A stretch of 64,000 bases of DNA from Oscillibacter sp. 1-3 (GCF_000403435.2 NZ_KE159703.1:186001-250000); one strand, 5' to 3'. Positions 1 through 8,915 are shown, counted from the stretch's first letter. The notes: a model not told the origin generated them from the letters alone. Numbers and translations are program-made.

Positions 1-297
1 CCCTACGTGGTGGAGGCCAAGGTCTACCGCTATCAGGGCCACTACTGCGGAGACCCCGCCGTGTACCGTCCCGACGAGTACATGGAGAAGGCCCTGGAAA
101 ACGACGCCATTGAGAAGATGGGCAGACGCCTGATGGAGATGGGCGTCGCCGCCGAGGAGCTGGAGGCCATCAAGAAGGCCGCCGACGACGAGATGAACGC
201 CGCCGTGCAGTTTGCTGTTGATTCCGAGTATCCCGATCCCTCCGAGGCGGTGACGGATGTCTATGCCTCTGACAACGAAAGGTGTGTGGCAAGATGA
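1..297 (+). CDS. 2-oxoacid (acetoin-type) dehydrogenase E1 alpha subunit, C-terminal part
   Basis: This is the last ~98 codons of a gene that begins before the window; the frame is open from base 1 and stops at 295-297. Residues near the start (YRYQGHYCGDPAVYR) match the C-terminal part of thiamine-diphosphate E1 alpha subunits. The H-x-x-GDP pattern resembles AcoA of acetoin dehydrogenase more than pyruvate dehydrogenase (RGHSMSDP). With the next gene it would form the E1 decarboxylase that passes an acyl group to the lipoyl arm of E2. The stop overlaps the next start (ATGA), so the two are translationally coupled. The substrate, acetoin or a branched 2-oxoacid, is inferred. Confidence 0.85.
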   Translation, partial: PYVVEAKVYRYQGHYCGDPAVYRPDEYMEKALENDAIEKMGRRLMEMGVAAEELEAIKKAADDEMNAAVQFAVDSEYPDPSEAVTDVYASDNERCVAR

Positions 298-1274
298 GCA
301 AGAAGATTACCGTCAGCAAGGCCATTGGCGAGGCCCTGCACGAGGAAATGGTCCGTGACGACAAGGTGTTCATCATGGGCGAGGATATGGCCGTTATGGG
401 CAACGTGTTTGCCATCACCCGGGGCTTTTTGGAGGAGTTCGGCCCCAACCGGGTGATCGATACGCCCATCAGTGAGGAGGGCTTCTGCGGCATGGCCGTA
501 GGCGCGGCCATGCGGGGCATGCGTCCCGTGGTAGAGCTGATGTATGACGACTTTGCCACCGTGGCCGCCGATCCCCTGCTGAACCAGGCCGCCAAGATGC
601 GCTACATGAGCGGCGGGCAGGCCACCGTTCCCATGGTGCTCCGGGCCCCCATGGGCGCCGGCCGCCGCAACGCCGGCCAGCACTCCCAGTCCCTGGAGAA
701 CTTCTTCTGCCACTTCCCCGGATTGAAGGTCATCGCCCCCTGCTCCGCCAAGGACGCCAAGGGTATGCTGAAAACCGCCATCCGGGACGACGATCCCGTC
801 ATCGTGCTGGAGCACAAGCTGCTGTACGCCAAGAAGGAGGAGATCCCCGAGGAGGAGTACCTGATCCCCCTGGGCCAGGCCGATGTGAAGCGGGAGGGCA
901 GGGACCTGACCATCATCACCTGGAGCCGTGAGGTCAACTTCTCCCTGGATGCCGCTCAGACCCTGGCCGCCGAGGGCATCGACGTGGAGGTGCTGGACCT
1001 GAGGAGCCTGGTGCCCCTGGACTGGGACGCCATCGTGAAGTCCGTGTCCAAGACCCACAACGCCGTCATCGTTTCCGAGGAGGTCAAGCGCGGCAGCTAC
1101 GCCGGCGAGATCTCCGCCCAGATCGCCGAGGAGCTGTTCGACGAGCTGGACGCCCCCGTGGAGCGGGTGTGCGGGCTGAACATCGTGCCCCCCTTCAGCC
1201 CCACTTTGGAGGACGAGAACTTCCCCCACCCCGACACCATCGTCAAGGCCGTCAAGCGCGTGCTGAACAAGTGA
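294..1274 (+). CDS. 2-oxoacid (acetoin-type) dehydrogenase E1 beta subunit
   Basis: This 326-residue transketolase-like beta subunit pairs with the preceding E1 alpha to bind thiamine diphosphate and decarboxylate the substrate. Visible motifs include GEDMAV near residue 30, TRGFLEEFGPNRVIDTPISE and the C-terminal transketolase domain (ITWSREV, DLRSLVPLD, VIVSEEV). Length matches the family (~325). The ATG at 294 overlaps the preceding stop. A GTG four codons earlier is in frame, but the AAAGGTG at 279-285 is better placed for 294. It starts the E1 alpha, E1 beta, E2, E3 operon as seen here. The DTPISE-x-GF stretch is AcoB-like; the acetoin assignment is inference. Confidence 0.9.
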   Translation: MSKKITVSKAIGEALHEEMVRDDKVFIMGEDMAVMGNVFAITRGFLEEFGPNRVIDTPISEEGFCGMAVGAAMRGMRPVVELMYDDFATVAADPLLNQAAKMRYMSGGQATVPMVLRAPMGAGRRNAGQHSQSLENFFCHFPGLKVIAPCSAKDAKGMLKTAIRDDDPVIVLEHKLLYAKKEEIPEEEYLIPLGQADVKREGRDLTIITWSREVNFSLDAAQTLAAEGIDVEVLDLRSLVPLDWDAIVKSVSKTHNAVIVSEEVKRGSYAGEISAQIAEELFDELDAPVERVCGLNIVPPFSPTLEDENFPHPDTIVKAVKRVLNK

Positions 1275-1286
1275 GGAGGGTGAATC

Positions 1287-2534
1287 ATGGCATTTGAAGT
1301 ACTGATGCCCCAGCTGGGCCTGACCATGGAGGAGGGCACCGTCTCCCAGTGGATCAAGCACGAGGGCGATGAGGTAAAGGCCGGCGATGTGATTCTGGAG
1401 ATCACCACCGACAAGCTGACCAACGAGGTGGCCAGCGAGCACGACGGCGTGCTGCTGAAAATCGTGGCCCAGGAGGGGGAGGACATCCCCGTCAAGGGAC
1501 TGCTGGCCTATATCGGCCAGCCCGGAGAGAGCCTCTCTGGCGGAGAGGCCGTTGGCGGAGCGTCTGCCCCTGCCCCTGCCGCGGCCCCTGCGGCTGCTGC
1601 CGCTCCCACCGCTGCTCCGGCTCCTGCGGCCGCCGCGAACGGCGCCCGCATCCGCATCTCCCCCCTGGCCCGGAAGACCGCGGCCAAGCTGGGCGTGAAC
1701 TATGCCGGCATCGCCGGCACCGGCCCCTCCGGCCGGATCGTCCTAAAGGACATCCTGGCCGCCTCCGAGATCCAGAAGAACGCTCCCGCCGCTGCCCCCG
1801 CCCCGGCTCCTGCCGCCCCCGCCGCCAAGGCCGGCTCCCTGGAGCTGATGGAGGGCGACACCGTCATCAAGCTGGCGGGGATGCGCAAGGTGGTGTCCCA
1901 GCGGATGTGGGCCTCCCACAACGAGATTCCGCCGGTGACCCAGAACATCAAGGTGGACGTCACCGCACTGATGAAGTTCCGCAAAATGCTGCTGGCGGAG
2001 ACCGGCAAGAAATACTCCGTCAACGACCTCGTTTTGAAGGCCACCGCCAAGTGCCTGCGCCAGCACCCCGAGATGCTGGTGAGCCTGGACGGCGAGCAGA
2101 TCATTCAGCGGGCCCACGTGAACCTGGGTATGGCCGTGGCGTTGGACGCCGGACTCATCGTCCCCGTGATCCGGGACGCCGACAAGCTGAGCCTGGACGC
2201 CCTGTCCGCCGCAGCCAAGGATCTGGCCTCCCGGGCCAAGGAGAACAAGCTGGGGGCCGACGAGTACAAGGGCTCCACCTTTACCGTGTCCAACTTGGGC
2301 ATGTTCGGCATTGAGACCTTCACCCCCATCATCAACCAGCCGGATGCCGCCATTCTGGGCGTGTGCGCCATTCACGACGAGCTGGATCTGGACGGCGAGG
2401 GCAAGCTCTTCAAAAAGCAGGTCATGCGTCTCTCCTGCACCCTGGACCACCGCCTGCTGGACGGGTCCGTTGTGGCCAAGTTTGAGATGGACCTGCGGGA
2501 TCTGCTGGAGAAGCCCATGAGCATTCTGCTCTGA
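1287..2534 (+). CDS. dihydrolipoamide acyltransferase (E2) of the first complex
   Basis: This 415-residue E2 core enzyme transfers the acyl group from lipoamide to CoA. Order: lipoyl domain at residues 1-80 with lipoyl-lysine K43 in TTDKLTNE; an Ala/Pro linker; an E3/E1-binding domain around 118-153 (ISPLARKTAAKLGV...GRIVLKDI); a second Ala/Pro linker; and a catalytic domain from about 185 with the active-site motif DHRLLDG (His ~388). The ribosome site GAGGAGGGTG precedes the ATG, 12 bases after the E1 beta stop. Its first 50 codons are nearly identical in DNA to the start of the next gene, so the lipoyl domain has been duplicated. Complex membership is secure; substrate is inferred. Confidence 0.93.
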   Translation: MAFEVLMPQLGLTMEEGTVSQWIKHEGDEVKAGDVILEITTDKLTNEVASEHDGVLLKIVAQEGEDIPVKGLLAYIGQPGESLSGGEAVGGASAPAPAAAPAAAAAPTAAPAPAAAANGARIRISPLARKTAAKLGVNYAGIAGTGPSGRIVLKDILAASEIQKNAPAAAPAPAPAAPAAKAGSLELMEGDTVIKLAGMRKVVSQRMWASHNEIPPVTQNIKVDVTALMKFRKMLLAETGKKYSVNDLVLKATAKCLRQHPEMLVSLDGEQIIQRAHVNLGMAVALDAGLIVPVIRDADKLSLDALSAAAKDLASRAKENKLGADEYKGSTFTVSNLGMFGIETFTPIINQPDAAILGVCAIHDELDLDGEGKLFKKQVMRLSCTLDHRLLDGSVVAKFEMDLRDLLEKPMSILL

Positions 2535-2549
2535 TAGGAGGAACCACCA

Positions 2550-4304
2550 ATGGCTTTTGAAGTGAAAATGCCCCAGCTGGGGCTGACCATGGAGGAGGGC
2601 ACCGTCTCCAAGTGGATTAAGCATGAGGGCGACGCCGTCAAAGTAGGCGATGTGATTTTGGAGATCACCACCGACAAGCTGACCAACGAGGTGGCCAGCG
2701 AGGCCGAGGGCACTCTTTTGAAGATCGTGGCCCAGGAGGGCGAAGATGTGCCGGTGAAGGGCACTCTGGCCTGGATCGGCCAGCCCGGAGAGGCGATTGG
2801 CGGAGCTCCGGCTCCCGCCGCCCCGGCAGTCCCTTTCGCGCCGGCTCCCGCCGCTGCCGCGGCAACTGCCGCGCCTGCGGCGCCTGCAAAACCCGCCGGT
2901 GATACGAGCGTGATCGTCATCGGCGGCGGCCCCGGCGGGTATGTGGCCGCTATCCGGGCGGCCCAGCTGGGCGCCAAGGTGACGGTCATTGAAAAACAGT
3001 ACCTGGGCGGCACCTGCCTGAACGTGGGCTGCATTCCCACCAAGTGCCTGCTGCACTCCGCCGAGCTGGTGGAGGACATCAAAAATCAGGGTAAGGAGAT
3101 CGGCGTGGAAGTCGAGGGCGTCAAGGTCAACTTCCCCCAGGTCATCGCCCACAAGAACGACATCTCCAAGAAGCTCACCTCCGGCGTGGCGGGCCTTCTC
3201 AAGATGAACAAGGTGAAGAAGATCGACGGCGAGGCCAGCTTCGTCGGGGAGAAGAAGATCTCCGTGAAGAAGCCCGACGGCAGCGCGGAGGAGATGACGG
3301 CGGACGCCATCATTGTGGCCACCGGCTCTGTCAACTCCGTGCCCCCCATCCCCGGCATCAAGGAGAATCCCAACTGCATCGACTCCACCGGCGCGCTGAG
3401 CCTGGAGGCTCTGCCGAAGTCCATGGTGGTCATCGGCGGCGGCGTCATCGGATTGGAGCTGGCCTGCGCCTACGCGGCCTTCGGCACCAAAATCACTGTG
3501 GTGGAGGCCATGGACCATATGCTGCCCATGCTGGACGGCGACCTGACCAAGATCGGCGTGGCCCACATGAAGAAGATGGGCATGGAGTTCAACCTGGAGT
3601 GCCCCGTGCAGTCCGTTGAGTCCAGCCCGGCGGGTGCGAAGGTTGTGTGCAAAAACAAGGCCGGCGAGACCGTCAGCTTTGAGGCGGAGAAGGTGCTGGT
3701 GGCCATCGGCCGCAAGGCCAACACCGCCAGCCTCAACCTGGAGGCCGGGAAGATTGCCAATGACCGGGGCCGGATTATCGTCAACGACAAGATGGAGACC
3801 AATATCCCCGGTGTGTACGCCATTGGCGACTGCGTCATGGGCCGCGCCCAGCTGGCCCACACCGCCAGCGCCATGGGCGAGGTGGCGGCGGAGAACATCT
3901 GCGGCCATGAGGCGTACTACGACGAGAAGACCAACCCCACCTGTGTCTACATTGAGCCGGAGGCCGCGTCCGTGGGCCTCACGGAGGAGCAGTGCAAGGC
4001 CCAGGGCATTGAGTATAAGGTTGGCAAATTCCCCATGAGCGCCAACGGCAAGGCCTTGATTATCAACGGCGGCGAGGGCCTGGTGAAGATCATCGCCGGC
4101 AAGGAGTACGGCGAGATCCTGGGCATGCACATCATCGGGCCCCGGGCAACGGACCTGATCGCCGAGGGCGCGCTTGCCATCGGCGAGGAGATGACTCTGG
4201 ATGAGATCATCGCCACCATCCACTCCCATCCCACGGTCACCGAGACCATGCGGGAGGCCGCCCTCCAGGCCGAGAAGCGGGCCATCCACACCTCCAACAA
4301 ATAA
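2550..4304 (+). CDS. lpdA: dihydrolipoyl dehydrogenase (E3) with N-terminal lipoyl domain
   Basis: This 584-residue flavoprotein re-oxidises dihydrolipoamide with NAD+. The first ~80 residues are a complete lipoyl domain (K43 in TTDKLTNE), followed by a Pro/Ala linker to about 118. The E3 body then begins with the FAD-binding VIVIGGGPGGYVAA, the redox disulfide GGTCLNVGCIPTK, an NAD-binding GGGVIGLE and the C-terminal His-Glu motif HSHPTVTE. Usual E3 length is ~470, so the excess is the lipoyl domain; such fusions occur in Gram-positive and acetoin systems. It is the only E3 in the two-complex cluster and probably serves both. A terminator-like hairpin follows. Confidence 0.95.
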   Translation: MAFEVKMPQLGLTMEEGTVSKWIKHEGDAVKVGDVILEITTDKLTNEVASEAEGTLLKIVAQEGEDVPVKGTLAWIGQPGEAIGGAPAPAAPAVPFAPAPAAAAATAAPAAPAKPAGDTSVIVIGGGPGGYVAAIRAAQLGAKVTVIEKQYLGGTCLNVGCIPTKCLLHSAELVEDIKNQGKEIGVEVEGVKVNFPQVIAHKNDISKKLTSGVAGLLKMNKVKKIDGEASFVGEKKISVKKPDGSAEEMTADAIIVATGSVNSVPPIPGIKENPNCIDSTGALSLEALPKSMVVIGGGVIGLELACAYAAFGTKITVVEAMDHMLPMLDGDLTKIGVAHMKKMGMEFNLECPVQSVESSPAGAKVVCKNKAGETVSFEAEKVLVAIGRKANTASLNLEAGKIANDRGRIIVNDKMETNIPGVYAIGDCVMGRAQLAHTASAMGEVAAENICGHEAYYDEKTNPTCVYIEPEAASVGLTEEQCKAQGIEYKVGKFPMSANGKALIINGGEGLVKIIAGKEYGEILGMHIIGPRATDLIAEGALAIGEEMTLDEIIATIHSHPTVTETMREAALQAEKRAIHTSNK

Positions 4305-4342
4305 AGCGGCTGAGAAGCTCGTCAGAACAGCCAGGACAGCAA

Positions 4343-4375
4343 AGAGCCCCGAAGATGTGATACCTTCGGGGCTCT
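4343..4375. terminator. hairpin after the first dehydrogenase operon
   Basis: A perfect 12-bp stem (4343-4354 with 4364-4375) encloses a 9-base loop. It lies 38 bases after the lpdA stop and about 110 bases before the next gene. There is no U-run on the plus strand, so termination may be inefficient and the next gene may be partly read through. Confidence 0.6.
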
Positions 4376-4486
4376 AAGCTAAAAGAAGACCGGTTCGACG
4401 GGAAGGAGGGGTGTGCGCAGGTCCCCCAGGCGGGGCTCCCTGCGGGACCCTTTTTCAAAATGTTACTGTGAAAGGAGTGTCTTGCC

Positions 4487-5533
4487 ATGGAGGGAACCAT
4501 GCGCGGCGTCTGCAAAATGGCGCCGGGGAAGGGCGCGGAGTACCGGACGGACCTTCCCATCCCCCAGACCGGAGACGATGAGGTGCTGATGAAGGTCCAT
4601 GCCTCCGCCATCTGCGGGACGGATCTGCACATTTACGGCTGGAACGAGTGGGCCGCAAACCGGATGAAGAATCTTCCCATTGTCTTCGGCCACGAGACTG
4701 CCGGAGAGATTGTGGAGATCGGAAAAAACGTCACAGGCTTCCAGGTGGGGGACCGGATCTCCGTGGAGACCCACATCCCCTGCAACCACTGCTTCCAGTG
4801 TGAAAATGACCGGCGTCACATCTGTGAGAACATGAAGCTCTTCGGCGTCACGGAGCCGGGGGCCTTTGCCGAGTACGCCCCGGTGCCCAAGGACTGCATC
4901 GTCCGCCTGGGAGACGGCGTCTCCTATGAGATGGGGGCCATGCTGGAGGCCATGGGCGCCGGCGTCCACGGCGTGGAGAAGGCGGAGGTCCGGGGCAAGG
5001 CGGTCCTGGTCAGCGGCTGCGGCCCCATCGGATTGATGGTGGCAGGAGCCTGCAAAGCCCACGGGGCCAGACGGATCATCGCCTGCGACATTCTGCCGGA
5101 GAAGCTGAAGCTGGCGGAGGCCATGGGGGCCGACGTCACCATCAACAGCATGGAGACGGACATCGTCCAGGCCGTCCGCAGGGAGACCGGCGGCGCGGGG
5201 GCGGACGCCGCCATTGACATCACCGGGAACGGGAGGGCCATCGTGGCGGGACTGCGGGCCCTGCGGAAGGGGGGCCGGATGGTCTCCGTGGGCCTGCCCA
5301 GCGGAGAGATTCCCGTGAACCTCACCGAAGACATCATCTACCGGGAGATCCAGTACACCGGCGTCTCCGGGCGGCAGATGTTCGCCACCTGGGACGACTG
5401 CATGGAGATCTTGCAGTCCCCCGGCTTCTCCCTGGAGCCGGTGATGGGCGGACGGTATCCCCTGGACGGCTTTGAGGATGCCCTGGCGGCCATTCAGGGC
5501 GGCGCGCCGGGAAAGATGCTGCTGATTCCGTAA
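4487..5533 (+). CDS. tdh: zinc alcohol dehydrogenase, L-threonine 3-dehydrogenase-like
   Basis: This 348-residue medium-chain dehydrogenase has a catalytic zinc set C43, H69 and E70 (CGTDLHIYGWNEW, FGHETAGE), a four-Cys structural zinc loop near 101-115, and a Rossmann motif (VSGCGPIGLMVAG). The CGTDLHIY-x-W and GRQMFATW segments match L-threonine 3-dehydrogenase, which oxidises threonine to 2-amino-3-ketobutyrate with NAD+. The usual partner kbl is not nearby. The gene sits between two acetoin-type complexes, so a butanediol/acetoin dehydrogenase role must be considered, but the residues favour Tdh. AAAGGAG lies 10 bases before the ATG. Substrate confidence is moderate. Confidence 0.8.
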   Translation: MEGTMRGVCKMAPGKGAEYRTDLPIPQTGDDEVLMKVHASAICGTDLHIYGWNEWAANRMKNLPIVFGHETAGEIVEIGKNVTGFQVGDRISVETHIPCNHCFQCENDRRHICENMKLFGVTEPGAFAEYAPVPKDCIVRLGDGVSYEMGAMLEAMGAGVHGVEKAEVRGKAVLVSGCGPIGLMVAGACKAHGARRIIACDILPEKLKLAEAMGADVTINSMETDIVQAVRRETGGAGADAAIDITGNGRAIVAGLRALRKGGRMVSVGLPSGEIPVNLTEDIIYREIQYTGVSGRQMFATWDDCMEILQSPGFSLEPVMGGRYPLDGFEDALAAIQGGAPGKMLLIP

Positions 5534-5558
5534 ATCGACGATAGAGGAGGCAATGCTG

Positions 5559-6524
5559 ATGCAGTATTCCAAGGAATTTTTGCTGGAGATCCACAAAAAC
5601 CTGCTGGAGACCCGTCTCTTGGAGGAGAAGATGAAGGACCTCTACGCCCAAGGCCGGGTGCCGGGCCACGTCCACAGCGGCGTGGGCCAGGAGGCCGCCT
5701 ATGTGGGCACGCTGTCCACCCGGAAGCCGGGGGACTACTTCAAGCTGACCCACCGCCCCACCGCCATGCCCCGGATGCTGGGCACGCCGCTGGAGATGCT
5801 CTTCGGCGAGCTGCTGGCCAAGAAGACCGGCAACTCCGGCGGGCGGGGCGGCAGCCTCCACATCGGCGAACTTCGCACCGGCGTGCTGGGCATGTCCGGC
5901 ACGCTGGGCTGTGACGCCGGTGTGGCCGTGGGCGCGGCCCTGACCCTGGACATGGAGGGCCGGGACAACATCGTCTATATGTTCATGGGAGACGGCACCT
6001 CCAGCCGGGGCCCGGTGTATGAGGCAATGAACCTGGCGGCAGCCTGGAAGCTGCCGGTGCTGTTTGTCTGCGAGAACAATCAGTTTGCCATCTCCACCCA
6101 CGTCTCCACCAGCATCCCCGTGGAGAACGCCCTGGCGGACCGGGCCGCGGGCTACGGTATGCCCGCCCGGGTGGCCGACGGCACGGATGTGCTGGCGGTG
6201 TACGAGGCGGCAAAGGAGATGAGCGAATACGTCCGCGACCGCAAGGGCCCCGCGGTGCTGGAGTGCAAGGACTACCGCTGGAGAGGCCACTTCGAGGGCG
6301 ACCAGTGCGCCTACCGGGACGGTGCCGTGGCGAAAGAATGGATGGAGAACCGGGACTGTGTGAAGAACCTGGAGGCCATGCTGGCCCGGCAGGGCGTGCT
6401 GACGGCGGAGGAGGCCGCGGCGCAGCGGAGCGCCTTCGACGCGGAGATGGAGGCGGCCATCGCCCAGGCGGAGGCCGCGCCGTCCATGACGCCGGACGAG
6501 ATCTACGACGGGCTGTACGCCTGA
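5559..6524 (+). CDS. 2-oxoacid (acetoin-type) dehydrogenase E1 alpha, second complex
   Basis: This is a full-length (321 residues) thiamine-diphosphate E1 alpha. The cofactor motif begins MGDGTSSRGPVYEAMN and ends near CENNQFAIST. GGRGGSLHIGE and the C-terminal DYRWRGHFEGD are AcoA-like. AGGAGG at 5545-5550 is only 2 bases before an ATG at 5553 but 8 before the ATG at 5559, so 5559 is preferred. It is followed 17 bases later by its E1 beta. The gene is a paralogue of the first complex's E1 alpha, whose tail has HYCGDP where this one has HFEGDQ. This suggests two related complexes with different substrates. Confidence 0.9.
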   Translation: MQYSKEFLLEIHKNLLETRLLEEKMKDLYAQGRVPGHVHSGVGQEAAYVGTLSTRKPGDYFKLTHRPTAMPRMLGTPLEMLFGELLAKKTGNSGGRGGSLHIGELRTGVLGMSGTLGCDAGVAVGAALTLDMEGRDNIVYMFMGDGTSSRGPVYEAMNLAAAWKLPVLFVCENNQFAISTHVSTSIPVENALADRAAGYGMPARVADGTDVLAVYEAAKEMSEYVRDRKGPAVLECKDYRWRGHFEGDQCAYRDGAVAKEWMENRDCVKNLEAMLARQGVLTAEEAAAQRSAFDAEMEAAIAQAEAAPSMTPDEIYDGLYA

Positions 6525-6541
6525 GAAGGGGGGAGAGCGAG

Positions 6542-7525
6542 ATGAAGGTTCCATATGTAAAGGCCATCAACGACGCGCTGAAAGAGGAGATGCGCCGGGA
6601 CGGCAAAATCGTGGTCTACGGCGAGGATGTGGCGGAGTTCGGCGGCATCTTCGGCGAGACCCGGGGACTGCTGGAGGAGTTCGGCCCCAAGCGGGTGCGG
6701 AACACCCCCATCGCGGAGACCGCCATTGTCTCCTCCGCCGTGGGCGCGGCCATCACCGGCCTGCGGCCCTGCGTGGAGCTGATGTACGCCGACTTTACCA
6801 TGGTGGCGTTCACGGAGATCTTCCACCTGGTGGGCAAGTGGCGGTATATGCACGGGCCGGAGTACAAGCTGCCCCTGGTGATCCGGTGCGCCTCCGGCGC
6901 GTCCAACGGCGCGGGGAGCGAGCACTCCAACGTGGTGGAGAGCCTCTTCATGCACGCCCCGGGGCTGACCATTATCACCCCCTCCTGTGCCTATGACGCC
7001 AAGGGGCTTTTGAAATCCGCCATCCGGTCGGACAATCCGGTCCTCTTCTGCGAGCCCAAGCAGCTCTACCAGGCGAAGCAGGAGATCGCCGATGATGTCT
7101 ACGGGAGCGATTACACCATTCCCATCGGCGTGGCCGACGTGAAGCGCCCCGGCAGGGACGTGACCCTGGTGGCCATCGGGCTGATGGTGCCCCGGGCCCT
7201 GGAGGCGGCGGAGAAGCTCTCCGCCGAGGGCATCGAGGTGGAGGTCATTGACCCCCGGACCCTGGCCCCTCTGGACACGGACACCATCTACCAGTCCATC
7301 CGGAAGACCCACCGGGCCGCCATTGTGGAGGAGAGCGGCAAGACCGCCGGCATCGGCGCGGAGCTCATCGCCCGGTTCCAGGAGGAGCAGTACGACGAGC
7401 TGGACGGTCCCGTGGTCCGCATCGCGGCGCTGGATGTGCCCATGCCCTACAACATCCCCATGGAGAAGTATGCCATCCCCGATGTGGAGCGCATCTGCGC
7501 CTCCATCCGGGCCATGATGAAGTAA
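6542..7525 (+). CDS. 2-oxoacid (acetoin-type) dehydrogenase E1 beta, second complex
   Basis: This 327-residue E1 beta is the partner of the preceding gene. It shows GEDVAEFGGIFGETRGLLEEF, a TPIAETAIVS segment, and the C-terminal transketolase domain (VALVAIG-like VTLVAIGLMV, DPRTLAPLD, AIVEESGK). The start ATG follows GGGGGAGAGCG. Longer in-frame readings begin inside the E1 alpha gene and can be ignored. Compared with the first beta subunit (TPISEEGFCG) the substrate-side loop differs (TPIAETAIVS), which fits a different substrate. The gene sits in an E1 alpha, E1 beta, E2 operon with no E3 of its own. Confidence 0.92.
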   Translation: MKVPYVKAINDALKEEMRRDGKIVVYGEDVAEFGGIFGETRGLLEEFGPKRVRNTPIAETAIVSSAVGAAITGLRPCVELMYADFTMVAFTEIFHLVGKWRYMHGPEYKLPLVIRCASGASNGAGSEHSNVVESLFMHAPGLTIITPSCAYDAKGLLKSAIRSDNPVLFCEPKQLYQAKQEIADDVYGSDYTIPIGVADVKRPGRDVTLVAIGLMVPRALEAAEKLSAEGIEVEVIDPRTLAPLDTDTIYQSIRKTHRAAIVEESGKTAGIGAELIARFQEEQYDELDGPVVRIAALDVPMPYNIPMEKYAIPDVERICASIRAMMK

Positions 7526-7606
7526 GCGCATGGCACGGAGGAAAAATCAGGAAGGAGGAGCCGTCAGGCGGGGGAGACCCGGCCGGGAAGGCGGCGAGGA
7601 AAACCG

Positions 7607-8839
7607 ATGCGTATTGATATTCCGATGCCAAAGGCGGGTCTGACCATGGTGGAGGGCACCATCAGCGAGTGGAAGGCCGCCGAGGGGGCCCTGATCCAAA
7701 AGGGCGACGCCATCATGGAGTACGAGAACGAGAAGAACACCATTGAGTACGAGAGCGTCCACGGCGGCTACCTCCACATTCTGGAGCCCGCCGGGGAGAC
7801 GGTGGAGGTGGGCAGGCCCATCGCCTGGGTCACGGAGACGAAGGAGGAATACGACGCCCTGACGGGCGGCGGGGCTCCGGCGGCTGCGGAGAGCGCCCCG
7901 GCGGCAGTTCCTGCCCGGCAGACGGCCCCTGCTCCGGCGGAGGCGCCTGCACCCCAGGGCCGGCGTCATGTCCGGGCCACGGGCCTTGCCCGGAAGATGG
8001 CCCGGGAGGCGGTGATCGACCTGGCAGACGTTCCCGCCGGCAGCGGCCCCGACGGGCGGCGCGTGGCCGCCAGGGATGTGACGGCCTATCTGGAGTCCCG
8101 GAGGGCCGCGCCCGCCGCGGCTTCCGCCGTCCCGGCGGCGGTGGAGGACGAGGTCACGGCCATCCCCTGGACCGGCGTCCGCAAGACCATTGCCCGGAAC
8201 ATGATGACCAGCCTCCAGCAGTCCGCCCAGTGCACTGCCATGTGCGAGGTGGATGTGACGGAGCTGCTGGCCCTGCGGAGGAAGCTGGTGGAGGGAGAGG
8301 CGTACCTGGGCTGCCGGGTGACGGTGAACGACCTGCTCTGCATGGCCGTGTGCAAGGTGCTGAAAAACCACCCCACGGTCAACGCCACCTTTGACGGCAA
8401 GACGCTCTATTCCCACAAGCACGTCCAGCTGTCTCTGGCGGTGGCCACCGAGGGCGGGCTCATGGTGCCCGTCATCAAAAACGCGGACACCCTGACCCTG
8501 ACGGAGCTGAGCCTTGCGGCCAAGGACCTGGGCCGGCGGGCCCGGGACAAGGCGTTGCGCAATGGGGAGCAGAGCTGCGGCACCTGTACGGTTTCCAACG
8601 TGGGCATGTTCCCCATCGACATGTCCACGCCGATCCTCAACCCGCCGGAGGTGGGCATCTTCGGCTTTGGCCGCACTACCCGCAAGCCCGGTTATCTCCC
8701 CGACGGCACCCTGGCCCCCCGGGAGATGATGTGGGTCTATCTGACGTTTGACCACCGGGTGGTGGACGGCCTGGAGGCGGGAAAGGTATTCAAGGACCTC
8801 CAGTACCTGCTGGAGCACCCCCAGCTGATTACGGCCTGA
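7607..8839 (+). CDS. dihydrolipoamide acyltransferase (E2) of the second complex
   Basis: This 410-residue E2 has a lipoyl domain with the lysine at 43 in an unusual ENEKNTIEYES context, where TDK is the norm. An Ala/Pro linker follows, then a subunit-binding domain near 124-160 (RATGLARKMAREAVIDL...GRRVAARDV), a second linker, and a catalytic domain with FDHRVVDG (His ~383). An 81-base gap with no clear gene separates it from E1 beta; GAGGAAAACCG precedes the ATG. Without an adjacent E3 it must borrow LpdA from the first complex or another locus. The E-N-E-K lipoylation site may be modified by a different lipoate ligase; that is speculation. Confidence 0.9.
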   Translation: MRIDIPMPKAGLTMVEGTISEWKAAEGALIQKGDAIMEYENEKNTIEYESVHGGYLHILEPAGETVEVGRPIAWVTETKEEYDALTGGGAPAAAESAPAAVPARQTAPAPAEAPAPQGRRHVRATGLARKMAREAVIDLADVPAGSGPDGRRVAARDVTAYLESRRAAPAAASAVPAAVEDEVTAIPWTGVRKTIARNMMTSLQQSAQCTAMCEVDVTELLALRRKLVEGEAYLGCRVTVNDLLCMAVCKVLKNHPTVNATFDGKTLYSHKHVQLSLAVATEGGLMVPVIKNADTLTLTELSLAAKDLGRRARDKALRNGEQSCGTCTVSNVGMFPIDMSTPILNPPEVGIFGFGRTTRKPGYLPDGTLAPREMMWVYLTFDHRVVDGLEAGKVFKDLQYLLEHPQLITA

Positions 8840-8915
8840 TATTTGCCCCCTGCGGCTTCGAGCCGAGCGGGCGGGACAGAGAACGGAACCATAACCCAAT
8901 ACGAACATAATTTTA

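Noticed and set aside
1550-1860. Ala/Pro-rich repetitive stretches in the E2 and E3 genes as possible DNA repeats
   Set aside because: They are the flexible linkers between lipoyl and other domains, expected in these enzymes.
1743-4289. Very long open frame on the minus strand opposite the E2/E3 genes
   Set aside because: It mirrors the codon pattern of GC-rich genes on the other strand, is dominated by His/Gly/Leu/Asp repeats, and has no family motif or ribosome site. Similar shadows lie opposite lysA and the symporter (9708-12095), the sigma-54 activator, recD2 and argB/argD.
4440-4486. Sigma-54 promoter before the tdh-like gene
   Set aside because: No GG-N10-GC element with proper flanks was found here, nor around 7530, where TGGCACG lacks a correctly spaced GC.
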